Part shown: in pieces, positions 1 to 5,766 of the stretch
Position numbering within the stretch: the stretch's first letter is position 1
Layout: each line of letters starts with the position of its first letter
Origin: Planctomycetota bacterium
Lineage (GTDB): Bacteria > Planctomycetota > Planctomycetia > Pirellulales > Lacipirellulaceae
Direction: 5' to 3'
Length of the DNA: 8,053 nucleotides
Assembly: GCA_029259975.1 (NCBI GenBank)
Contig: JAJDEE010000166.1
Span: 1 to 8,053 of the forward strand
Translations under genes and position numbers: made by a program
Notes under the pieces: model-generated
What the model was told of the DNA's origin: nothing
Database searches by the model: none
What the model saw: only the letters and a program-made list of their open reading frames with translations

Positions 1-3000
1 CACACGACTACGGTAGGCGTCGCGCAGGTCGCGGAGCTTGTCTTGGGTGACTTTGGAATGGTAGCCGGTGCGCTGGTTGCGGCCGAGACCGAGGCTGCGG
101 AGGGCGTCGTTTAGCGGTTGATTTTCTGCTGGCGAATTGGAGTCGTCGTCGGCTTTTGCTTTGAGATTTTTCCAGCGGTCGACAAAGCGGCGCAGTTCGT
201 CTTGCGTCCAGCCGAGTTTTTCGAGCAGGCTTTGGTCAACGTCTTGCTTTTTGAGCTGATCTTCCAGACGATCGAGAATGAGATCGGTCTGTTTACGGGC
301 ATAGTCGAGATTGGCTTCGTCGCCCGGTTGGGTTTCGCCAGCGGGCGGTGGCGTGCTGGCGTTGCCGCCAGTGCCGCCGCTGGGGTCGCCAGCCTCGCCC
401 TCTTTGGGCGGTGGGCTTTGTTGGCTGTTTTGATCGCCGCTTTGCCCTTCTGCCGAGGCGGATTCGCCGGCACCCTGTTGTTCGCCCTGTTGTTTGCTCT
501 GTTCACTGCCGTTGCCGGTCTGGTCGCCGCTGGACTCGCCTGTTTTGCCATCGGCTTCTTTTTGTTGGCCAGCTTCTTTGCCAGTTTGGCCTTCGCCTGT
601 TTCGGAGGCTTGTCCCGCACCTTCGTCGGCGGCTTGATGCTCGCCGGCGCCGCCTTTGCCTTCGGCGTCGGCTTGTTGGCCGGCCCCTTCTTGCCCGCCG
701 CCTGAGCGATCGCCACCTTGGCCGCCTTCGGAGTCCGACTCGGCATTGTCGCGTGCTTTGGAGGCTGCTTCCGCCTCTCCTTGCTCGGCTCCTTGGGATT
801 GGTCACCTTGCTTGTCCTGTGGCTGCTTTCCACCATCGGGATTTGGGGAGCCTTGCTCCTTGCCCGCATCGTCGCCTGACCCTGCTTCGCCCTGCTCGGG
901 TGACATTTCGCCGTCGGGCGATTGCTCGCCTTGCTGCTGCTGCTCTCCCTCGCCTTGATTGGACTCTTTGTCGGCAGACGGTTCGCCCTTCGCGCCTTCG
1001 CCTTCCGATTCGCGATCTTGGGCAGCACCTTCCTTGCTGTCGGCAGGGTCGCCTTCACGGGCCTCGTTCTCATCAGTGCCACTTCCGTCGGACGATTGAT
1101 CCGCATCTTGCGATCCGTCAGCCGCCTCGCCAGACTTTGCTTGTCCCTCGCCGTTTTCGGCATCTTGCTCCTGGCCCTCTTTTTCCTTGAAATGCTCGGC
1201 CATCCGTTCAAAGGCTGAACCATCGTCGTCGCCTTCCGACGAAACCTGGCCTTGCTCGCCGCTATCGCCACCTGCGCCGTTGTTCGGGTCGTCGGAAGGG
1301 TCGCTTTCGTTTGGTGAATCGGAGTTTTCTGAGTTCTGGCTAGGCGAATTGCCGCCAGGGCCGTTTTGTGAATCATTGTTTTTCGAGTCGTTGGTCCCGT
1401 CCTCTGAAGCGGACTCGCCTTGGGTTTGTTGTTCGCTATTTTCGTTTTGCTCGCCCTCCATTTGGCCGCTGCTGCCTGCACCCTGCTCGCCCTCCTCTTC
1501 GCCTTCGCCAGAGTTACCTTGCTCACCAGCACCGGTTTGGCCCTCTTGGCCGCCTTCGCCTTCTTGTTGTTCGCTGTCCTTGTCTTGTTGCTTGCCGCCT
1601 TCGCCGGCTTGGTTTTTGTCGCCGGGGGGATCGCCTTGCCACGGGCCGATCACGCGTAGCTTGCGATGCGCGCTGTAAGCAAAATTTGCTTCGGGTCGTC
1701 GATTGTCGGCGGCTGCGCCCCAGTATTCGAGCACGTCACCGACGCGAAGCCCCATTTCTGCAGGCGTTTTGTGCAGCTTGCCAATGAACTTGCCGGCGTG
1801 GTCGCGAGTGAGCAGTTCGGCCTGCAAGACTTGTTCCTCGCCTAGCTTGCCCAAGAGTACGACTTGGCTCAGTGCAAAATCAGGGTCACGCGCTTCAAGC
1901 TCGAAATTCACCTCTTGATTGAGCGCCACTTCAATCATCGCCTCGGCGGGTAGTAGGAGTTGGATCTCAGGCGAATAGTCGGGCTGGACGTCGATTTGAT
2001 ATTTCGGCGGCTGCCGGTTTTGGTTTCCGTCGGCTGTTTCGTAACGGAGCACATAGTTTTGATAGCGGGGCGTCCGCCGATCGTCGCGTAGCTTGAGCGG
2101 AAAAGTGACGGTCGCTTGTTGGTCGTTGGCGTTCATCAGCAAGTCGCGGCGGCCATCGGCCTCGAAATCGACATGCGCTGTTTTAATCGGCTTATTGGCT
2201 TGCGCAAACAGCGTGACTTTGGTCCCTTCGACGGCGCGGATATCGCCGGTATGCTCGACCTCGCGCGAGGGGTAGCCAGTATAGGCAGGATAATCGTAAC
2301 GCAATCGCTGTACGACCATCGTCGGACGGGCGAAAACCTCGACTTGGTAGCGAGGCGACAGCGCGTCGCCGGCTTCGATTCGGTACGAAAAATTTTGCTG
2401 AATACCGCTAACACTACCGATACGTCCCGGCACTTGGCAAGAAAACATCGTACCGCCCGCCGAGGCTGTCATCGGGATTTCTCGACCCACGATTTGTTCG
2501 TCGGCTGTGGAGAACAACAGCTTGACTGGTTCGTCTGATTCGAGGCCTAGCACTTCCGCCGAAACATGGAGTTGCTCGCCGCGAGCCGCCTTCGCATCGC
2601 CGGGAGTAACGTCCAAAATTTGCACGCGGCTAGGCACGGCGATACTCGACCATGGCATAAGCACCCGCCCAGCAGAAGAAAACAGGTCTTTGGGCGAGAA
2701 AAATCGATACAACGCACAAATGGCAGTGAGCACGACCAAAATATAACCGAGACGCAAAATGGCCGAGCGATCGACGACCGATTCAATCGGCACCTGGGAC
2801 AGCCGCTGTGCCGCCTGTTGTTCGATCGCCTGTAGCACCTGCCGAGACAGCTTTTGCTTGCGGTTGCGCAGCAATAATAAATTGAGCAGACTGTTTTTCA
2901 GTGAAGGGCTGCTTTGTTCGATTGCCAGCGCGGCATAAGCCGGATTGATCGGCTGTCGAAGCAAAGGCCAGAAAGTCCGCCAGCTGTAGATTGCAATTCC

Positions 3001-3255
3001 GAGAATCAGCACGCCAAACAACCCGAAACGAGTCGTCTCGCCCCAGCCGCCGGGAATCACCCAATGCTCCAGAATGGCCATCCCCAATAAAAACGCCAGT
3101 ACGCCAATGGCCAGCGTTATTAATCCGGCCGTCAGGTCGACCATTTTCAGTGCCCGCCGAGTCCGGCTGATCTGTCGATCGACCAATTTTTCTTCGTCGT
3201 GCATCGGCGGCAGAGGCGGTGTGCCGGGTTTCGTTTTTTCGGTGACGCTTGCCAT
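1..3255 (-). CDS. Giant membrane protein with acidic Gly/Glu/Gln-rich linker, DUF4175-like (partial, carboxy end off left edge)
   Basis: An uninterrupted minus-strand frame of 1085 codons runs from ATG at 3255-3253 to the window edge without a stop. Residues 1-37 are charged and probably cytoplasmic. Hydrophobic helices lie at about 38-62, 76-98 and 165-183. Residues 184-540 look like a beta-rich extracytoplasmic domain with motifs such as YPAYTGYPSREVEHTGDI. Residues 545-978 are a low-complexity Gly/Glu/Gln/Ser/Asp tract, and 979-1085 are charged and helical (ARKQTDLILDRLEDQLKK), then GLGRNQRTGYHSKVTQDKLR. This layout resembles the DUF4175-type proteins and large planctomycete proteins usually called hypothetical, often near MoxR/DUF58/vWA genes; that link is from memory, and those neighbours are not in view. 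Molecular function is unknown. No clear Shine-Dalgarno precedes the start, but a TATAAT box lies 53 bp upstream. Confidence is high that the gene is real and low for the family name. Confidence 0.85.
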   Translation of the reverse strand, partial: MASVTEKTKPGTPPLPPMHDEEKLVDRQISRTRRALKMVDLTAGLITLAIGVLAFLLGMAILEHWVIPGGWGETTRFGLFGVLILGIAIYSWRTFWPLLRQPINPAYAALAIEQSSPSLKNSLLNLLLLRNRKQKLSRQVLQAIEQQAAQRLSQVPIESVVDRSAILRLGYILVVLTAICALYRFFSPKDLFSSAGRVLMPWSSIAVPSRVQILDVTPGDAKAARGEQLHVSAEVLGLESDEPVKLLFSTADEQIVGREIPMTASAGGTMFSCQVPGRIGSVSGIQQNFSYRIEAGDALSPRYQVEVFARPTMVVQRLRYDYPAYTGYPSREVEHTGDIRAVEGTKVTLFAQANKPIKTAHVDFEADGRRDLLMNANDQQATVTFPLKLRDDRRTPRYQNYVLRYETADGNQNRQPPKYQIDVQPDYSPEIQLLLPAEAMIEVALNQEVNFELEARDPDFALSQVVLLGKLGEEQVLQAELLTRDHAGKFIGKLHKTPAEMGLRVGDVLEYWGAAADNRRPEANFAYSAHRKLRVIGPWQGDPPGDKNQAGEGGKQQDKDSEQQEGEGGQEGQTGAGEQGNSGEGEEEGEQGAGSSGQMEGEQNENSEQQTQGESASEDGTNDSKNNDSQNGPGGNSPSQNSENSDSPNESDPSDDPNNGAGGDSGEQGQVSSEGDDDGSAFERMAEHFKEKEGQEQDAENGEGQAKSGEAADGSQDADQSSDGSGTDENEAREGDPADSKEGAAQDRESEGEGAKGEPSADKESNQGEGEQQQQGEQSPDGEMSPEQGEAGSGDDAGKEQGSPNPDGGKQPQDKQGDQSQGAEQGEAEAASKARDNAESDSEGGQGGDRSGGGQEGAGQQADAEGKGGAGEHQAADEGAGQASETGEGQTGKEAGQQKEADGKTGESSGDQTGNGSEQSKQQGEQQGAGESASAEGQSGDQNSQQSPPPKEGEAGDPSGGTGGNASTPPPAGETQPGDEANLDYARKQTDLILDRLEDQLKKQDVDQSLLEKLGWTQDELRRFVDRWKNLKAKADDDSNSPAENQPLNDALRSLGLGRNQRTGYHSKVTQDKLRDLRDAYRSRV
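322..1623 (-). other. Low-complexity hydrophilic tract in the giant membrane protein (residues 545-978)
   Basis: About 434 residues consist almost only of Gly, Glu, Gln, Ser, Asp, Ala, Asn, Lys, Thr and Pro, with many GEG, GEQ and EQQ motifs and almost no aromatic or branched hydrophobic residues. The main exception is a short helix-like island, FERMAEHFKEKEG, at about residues 677-689. Codons vary between copies (GAA/GAG, CAA/CAG, GGC/GGT), so this is protein-level composition bias and not a recent DNA tandem duplication. Such a tract should be disordered and extended, possibly spanning the periplasm or interacting with cell-wall polymers; that role is inference. The bias also opens long spurious frames on both strands. 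Confidence 0.85.
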
Positions 3256-3300
3256 GAATTTTTGTTTATTCTCAGTCGTGCTGCGGTCATATCGGAGGGC

Positions 3301-3320
3301 GTTCCTTCATTATAAGGAAC
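3301..3320. repeat. Perfect 7-bp inverted repeat overlapping the -10 box
   Basis: GTTCCTT (3301-3307), a 6-nt spacer CATTAT, and AAGGAAC (3314-3320) form a perfect dyad. It encloses the minus-strand TATAAT. Its size suits a dimeric regulator, or a small hairpin if it is transcribed from the lpxK side. No specific regulator can be named. Confidence 0.5.
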
Positions 3321-3337
3321 TTTCCCGAAAAGGTAGA
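3309..3337 (-). promoter_or_regulatory. Candidate promoter of the giant membrane protein gene
   Basis: On the minus strand a perfect TATAAT (plus-strand ATTATA at 3309-3314) is preceded, after a 17-nt spacer, by TCTACC at 3337-3332, a weak match to TTGACA. The expected transcript start is about 45-48 nt before the ATG at 3255. The -10 box sits inside the inverted repeat at 3301-3320, and the spacer contains the TTTCCCGAAA palindrome, so the promoter overlaps two possible operators. The -35 box is poor, so an activator or an alternative sigma factor is possible. Confidence 0.4.
3321..3331. promoter_or_regulatory. TTTCCYGAAAA palindromic site, copy 1
   Basis: The sequence TTTCCCGAAAA contains the dyad TTTC-CC-GAAA and lies within the -10/-35 spacer of the minus-strand promoter candidate. 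The same 11-nt core, with T for the middle C, recurs 65 bp away at 3386-3396. Two matching dyads in one divergent intergenic region suggest binding sites for one regulator acting on both genes; this is inference. Confidence 0.35.
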
Positions 3338-3382
3338 CGCACGAATCGCCTATTTTGTTGCACTTGGGGTGTTGCTGGGGAC

Positions 3383-3398
3383 GATTTTCCTGAAAATC
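3383..3398. promoter_or_regulatory. TTTCCYGAAAA palindromic site, copy 2 (16-nt perfect dyad)
   Basis: GATTTTC (3383-3389), CT, and GAAAATC (3392-3398) form a perfect 7-bp inverted repeat with a 2-nt centre. That centre is too short for a stable RNA loop with all pairs formed, so a protein-binding DNA site is more likely than a hairpin. Its core matches the site at 3321-3331. It lies 66 bp upstream of the first lpxK start candidate. Confidence 0.4.
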
Positions 3399-3427
3399 TT
3401 GCTTTGGGAGGGTGTGTTGGCTCTCCG

Positions 3428-3451
3428 GCGATCTGCTAGATCGCGTTTTTT
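3428..3451 (+). terminator. Terminator- or attenuator-like hairpin just before lpxK
   Basis: GCGATC (3428-3433), loop TGCTA, and GATCGC (3439-3444) form a perfect 6-bp stem. After one G come six T residues (3446-3451). This is the layout of a modest intrinsic terminator reading toward lpxK. No plus-strand gene ends here, because the upstream gene is divergent, so it might attenuate a leader transcript or end a short RNA. The stem is short and readthrough would be expected. Confidence 0.4.
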
Positions 3452-3463
3452 GTTATTTGTCCA

Positions 3464-4528
3464 TTGCCCGTGCCCGCTGTGTTGAATCCTAGCGAATTTC
3501 GAGACTTGGTCAGTGGCCGAAAAAAGGGGGCTGTGGCTGCCTGCCTGCGTGCTGGGTTGCGCGCCGCCGGATTCCCGTATAGCTGGGCCATGCGGCTGCG
3601 TAACCGTAGATTCGACCGAGGGCAGGCAGAAATCCGGCAAGTAGGTGTCCCCGTGATCTGCGTTGGCAACCTCACGCTTGGCGGCACTGGCAAAACGCCG
3701 ATGATCGAATGGCTGGCTCGGCACTTCCGCGTGCAGGGTGTGCGGGTCTCGATCGTTAGTCGCGGCTACGGTGCCCAGCAGGGCGAACGCAATGACGAGG
3801 CGCTTGAGCTGGAACTTGCTTTGCCCGATGTGCCGCATTTGCAGAACCCCAATCGGGTCGAAGCTGCCGAGGCTGCCATTGAAGAACTCGACACGCAGCT
3901 GATTCTCCTCGACGACGGTTTTCAGCATCGACGTCTAGCCCGCGACCTAGACATCGTGCTGCTCGACGCGACCGAGCCATTTGGCTACGAGCACGTCTTC
4001 CCGCGCGGCACGCTTCGCGAGCCGCTTGCCGGCTTAGCCCGCGCCCAGGTCGTTGTCCTCAGCCGCGCCGATATGCTCGACGCAACTGCGCGCAAAGAGA
4101 TTCAAGATCGCGTCGCGCAACTAGCCCCGAATTCCGTCTGGTGCGAAGTCGAGCACAAACCGGCCACACTTTTAGATGCCAACGGCAAAGAACAACCGCT
4201 AGCGAATTTGCCAGCCAGCTCGCAGGCAAAACGCATCGCTGCTTTCTGCGGTATCGGGAATCCGGCGGGCTTTCGCCACACGCTCGAAACACTCGGCTGC
4301 GACGTCATTGCCTGGCGCGAGTTTCCCGATCACCACAGCTACACCCGCGAAGATGTCACAGCGCTTGTCGACTGGGCGTCGGATGCTGACATGGTTTACT
4401 GCACCCGTAAAGACTTAGTCAAGCTAGGCGTGACTCACTTGGGCGGCGTGTCTCTCTTGGCGGTTAGCGTGCAGCTAAGTTTTTTGGCGGGCCAAGAAAC
4501 GCTAGAGGCAGCACTCGGCCGAGTTTGA
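3464..4528 (+). CDS. lpxK: Tetraacyldisaccharide 4'-kinase (lipid A 4'-kinase)
   Basis: LpxK phosphorylates the 4' position of the lipid A disaccharide precursor with ATP, at the cytoplasmic face of the inner membrane. The 354-residue frame (TTG start counted) has the family landmarks: the P-loop region CVGNLTLGGTGKTP (about 67-79), VSRGYG (98-103), and the catalytic/Walker B segment LILLDDGFQHRRLARDLDIVLLDA (146-169, split here as LILLDDGFQHRRLA plus RDLDIVLLDA). RADML (201-205) and GIGNPAGFRHTL near residues 264-275 are also typical. Length is normal for the family. The start is uncertain: TTG 3464, GTG 3470, GTG 3479 and TTG 3482 are all in frame and none has a Shine-Dalgarno. The conserved-looking NPSEFRDLVSGR begins right after 3482, so the true start may be at 3479 or 3482. 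The gene implies an outer membrane with lipid A. No other lpx genes are in view. Confidence 0.93.
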   Translation: MPVPAVLNPSEFRDLVSGRKKGAVAACLRAGLRAAGFPYSWAMRLRNRRFDRGQAEIRQVGVPVICVGNLTLGGTGKTPMIEWLARHFRVQGVRVSIVSRGYGAQQGERNDEALELELALPDVPHLQNPNRVEAAEAAIEELDTQLILLDDGFQHRRLARDLDIVLLDATEPFGYEHVFPRGTLREPLAGLARAQVVVLSRADMLDATARKEIQDRVAQLAPNSVWCEVEHKPATLLDANGKEQPLANLPASSQAKRIAAFCGIGNPAGFRHTLETLGCDVIAWREFPDHHSYTREDVTALVDWASDADMVYCTRKDLVKLGVTHLGGVSLLAVSVQLSFLAGQETLEAALGRV

Positions 4529-4531
4529 TTG

Positions 4532-4590
4532 TATAATGGGATTGGTGCAGAAAGTGCTTTGCCAAAGGATGTCTTCAACCATCGGGGTGA
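4532..4590 (+). promoter_or_regulatory. Promoter and ribosome binding site of the toxin-antitoxin module
   Basis: A perfect TATAAT at 4532-4537 starts four bases after the lpxK stop, with no good -35 box at 16-18 bp spacing. CTTTG-C-CAAAG (4557-4567) is a small perfect dyad between it and the start codon and could be the autoregulatory operator expected for a ParD-type antitoxin. GGGGTGA at 4584-4590 is a fair Shine-Dalgarno just before the ATG at 4594. Confidence 0.4.
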
Positions 4591-4593
4591 ATT

Positions 4594-4836
4594 ATGACTA
4601 CGGAAATACCGGCCGACCTAGCGCCGTTCGTCGAGCGCATGGTTTCTGAGCGTCGCTTTCTAAGCGTAACAGATGTACTAGGTGAGGGGTTGCGATTGTT
4701 ACAGGCCCGCGAAACGTTGCGAGAAGAAGTAGGCAAAGGGTTTGCCCAGCTAGACGCAGGAGCAGAGATCGCTGCCGAAGATGTCTACGCACGCGCTGAA
4801 CAGCGGATTTCTCAAATCGAACATGGAGAGCGGTAA
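4594..4836 (+). CDS. ParD-like (CopG/ribbon-helix-helix) antitoxin
   Basis: This 80-residue protein is the likely antitoxin of a type II pair: it would bind and neutralise the toxin and repress the operon as a DNA-binding dimer. The amino part, TTEIPADLAPFVERMVSERRF then SVTDVLGEGLRLLQARE, fits a ribbon-helix-helix fold (a short beta strand, then two helices, residues about 2-42). The carboxy part, residues 43-80, is acidic and helical (EIAAEDVYARAEQRIS) and would wrap the toxin. Start ATG 4594 follows GGGGTGA. The TAA stop overlaps the toxin ATG by one base (TAATG), implying translational coupling, with the antitoxin first as is usual for parDE. The family call rests on size, motif pattern and partner. 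Confidence 0.85.
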   Translation: MTTEIPADLAPFVERMVSERRFLSVTDVLGEGLRLLQARETLREEVGKGFAQLDAGAEIAAEDVYARAEQRISQIEHGER

Positions 4837-5123
4837 TGTCGCGTGTCGTCTACGCACCGGCAGCAGAGGAGGACCTTGTGGGAATCGCAGCATATATCGC
4901 ACTTGATAAGCCTGTGGCCGCGCGAAAGTGGGTAGCAGAAATTCGCGACACTTGTGACACACTAGCGACGCAACCACAGATGGGCGAGCTTCGCGAAGGT
5001 TTTGGCGTGTCCGGTTGCCGCAGTTTTAGCGTTGGAAACCATGTCATTTTCTTCCGCGCGGCGGACGATGGCATTGAAGTTGCGAGAATTATCCACGGTG
5101 GCCGGGACATGAGAGATCTGTAA
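4836..5123 (+). CDS. ParE/RelE-superfamily toxin
   Basis: This 95-residue protein has the ParE pattern: YAPAAEEDLVGIAAYIA (about 6-22), a helix VAARKWVAEIRDTCDTLATQP, then PQMGELREGF, CRSFSVGNHVIFFRA and a final strand VARIIHGGRDMRDL. The motif pair 'A.eDL..I..YI' and 'R.f.vG.hvIfFr...v.I.RIiHG.RD' is typical of plasmid-stabilisation type ParE toxins. Classical ParE inhibits DNA gyrase, while RelE relatives cleave mRNA; the ParE-like partner and motif favour the gyrase class, but sequence alone does not settle this. GGAGAG (4825-4830), within the antitoxin end, is a good ribosome binding site for ATG 4836. The frame is intact with no truncation. The gene converges with the BON gene downstream. 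Confidence 0.87.
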   Translation: MSRVVYAPAAEEDLVGIAAYIALDKPVAARKWVAEIRDTCDTLATQPQMGELREGFGVSGCRSFSVGNHVIFFRAADDGIEVARIIHGGRDMRDL

Positions 5124-5143
5124 TTTTGCGATTTGTCAAAAGC

Positions 5144-5202
5144 AAAAAAAGGTGCGCAATTCTGAGCAGTTGGCGCTAGCCGAAAAGTTCTCGCTAGCAC
5201 CT
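5144..5202 (-). terminator. Terminator candidate downstream of the BON gene
   Basis: On the minus strand, 9 bases after the BON stop, GGTGCTAGC (5201-5193) can pair with GCTAGCGCC (5180-5172) with one G-U pair around a 12-nt loop. Alternatively AGGTGC (5202-5197) pairs with GCACCT (5155-5150), which directly abuts a minus-strand T run (5150-5144). The two foldings share bases and are mutually exclusive. The T run supports termination for minus-strand transcripts. On the plus strand both flanks are A runs, so it does not look like an intrinsic terminator for parE. Confidence 0.42.
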
Positions 5203-5210
5203 CAAAAAAA

Positions 5211-5588
5211 TCACTTCACCACGCGCACGTCAATATTATTGACCAACTGCTCGTATTCTAGTGCGCCCATCGCGATGTGCTGGGCAAGTTGCTTGGTGTA
5301 GAACGTGCTGCATTCGCCTGTCAACAGAACCACGTTATCGGTCGTGAAAACGGTCAGATTGCGAACCCTGCCGGTGAGACGCGACTCAATACGCGCAAGA
5401 ATGTTTTCTGCCAGTTCTAAACGCAATTGATCTGCAACGCCGATTGCGGGCGATGCTTCGGCATCTTCCGCACGCGAAGTGCGGCGATTTCGCGGCGAAG
5501 AAGAGTTGTTAGCCAGCGGATGCAGCCGCTGTTTTGCCAACAGACTTCGATGCGGTTTCGGTTGTGGACGAGCAGAATCAATCATCAT
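5211..5588 (-). CDS. Small BON-domain protein
   Basis: The 125-residue protein starts at ATG 5588 (or the adjacent ATG 5585); AAGGAGGT on the minus strand (5599-5592) is a near-perfect ribosome binding site and decides the start against a longer frame to 5648. Residues 1-48 are Arg/Pro/Ser-rich and look disordered. Residues 53-123 match a BON domain: LRLELAENILARIESRL, then NLTVFTTDNVVLLTGEC, then TKQLAQHIAMGAL and NNIDVRVV, an alpha-beta-beta-alpha-beta pattern with the conserved Gly of 'LtG'. BON domains are linked to membrane or lipid binding and often sit in exported proteins, but no signal peptide is visible here, so this copy may be cytoplasmic. It seems to be a single-gene unit with its own promoter and terminator candidates. 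Its role is unknown. Confidence 0.8.
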   Translation of the reverse strand: MMIDSARPQPKPHRSLLAKQRLHPLANNSSSPRNRRTSRAEDAEASPAIGVADQLRLELAENILARIESRLTGRVRNLTVFTTDNVVLLTGECSTFYTKQLAQHIAMGALEYEQLVNNIDVRVVK

Positions 5589-5653
5589 TCTACCTCCTTG
5601 TGAGCGTTCTGGCTCAACGGCACTTGCGTAGCAACAGCACCCTCCCACAGTGC

Positions 5654-5703
5654 AATCTATTCTTCTTCAGCAGTTGGAGTCAACCTGAAATTGCAAACTT
5701 GCA
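5654..5703 (-). promoter_or_regulatory. Candidate promoter and operator of the BON gene
   Basis: On the minus strand TTGACT (5683-5678) and TAGATT (5659-5654) are separated by 18 nt: five of six and four of six matches to the sigma-70 consensus. Transcription would start near 5647, about 59 nt before ATG 5588. Directly upstream lies a perfect dyad, TGCAA-AC-TTGCA (5692-5703), placed where an activator could bind. Confidence 0.4.
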
Positions 5704-5728
5704 GTGTGAAGAAATTTGAACGGATGTG

Positions 5729-5766
5729 AGCTAGCACGCCAAGCGATAGATGGAGGTAGGCTAGCT
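5729..5766 (-). repeat. Inverted repeat at the end of cysC
   Basis: AGCTAGC (5729-5735) and GCTAGCT (5760-5766) are perfectly complementary and separated by 24 nt; the second arm overlaps the cysC stop codon (5763-5761). A transcript from cysC could fold here. There is no T run after it, so it is not a classical intrinsic terminator; it might be a processing or Rho-related structure, or chance. Confidence 0.25.

Noticed and set aside
111..1532. A 473-residue minus-strand frame rich in Lys, Ala and Arg
   Set aside because: It lies in another frame of the same strand inside the low-complexity tract. The true frame is continuous for 1085 codons with a start, membrane helices and a coherent composition; the Lys/Arg/Ala frame is its shifted shadow.
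322..1623. Possible tandem DNA repeat array
   Set aside because: No constant unit length or identical consecutive units; synonymous codons vary. It is compositional bias of the protein.
118..1678. Several overlapping plus-strand frames, some looking like hydrophobic membrane proteins
   Set aside because: They are antisense images of GGC/GAA/CAA/AGC-rich codons, which read as Ala/Phe/Leu/Cys-rich sequence. No ribosome binding sites or recognisable families.
3074..3439. Plus-strand frame of 121 codons ending just before lpxK
   Set aside because: Antisense to the membrane helices of the giant protein, with no family likeness; its presence would have explained the terminator-like hairpin, but nothing supports it as a gene.
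3350..3928. Minus-strand frame of 192 codons over lpxK
   Set aside because: Shadow of lpxK; it overlaps the conserved kinase core on the other strand.
5124..5141. TTTTG...CAAAA dyad after parE as a plus-strand terminator
   Set aside because: Only five weak A-T-rich pairs and no following T run on the plus strand.
5589..5648. Upstream extension of the BON gene (MGGCCCYASAV start)
   Set aside because: The near-perfect AAGGAGGT lies directly before ATG 5588/5585, and the extension crosses that site and has no domain content.
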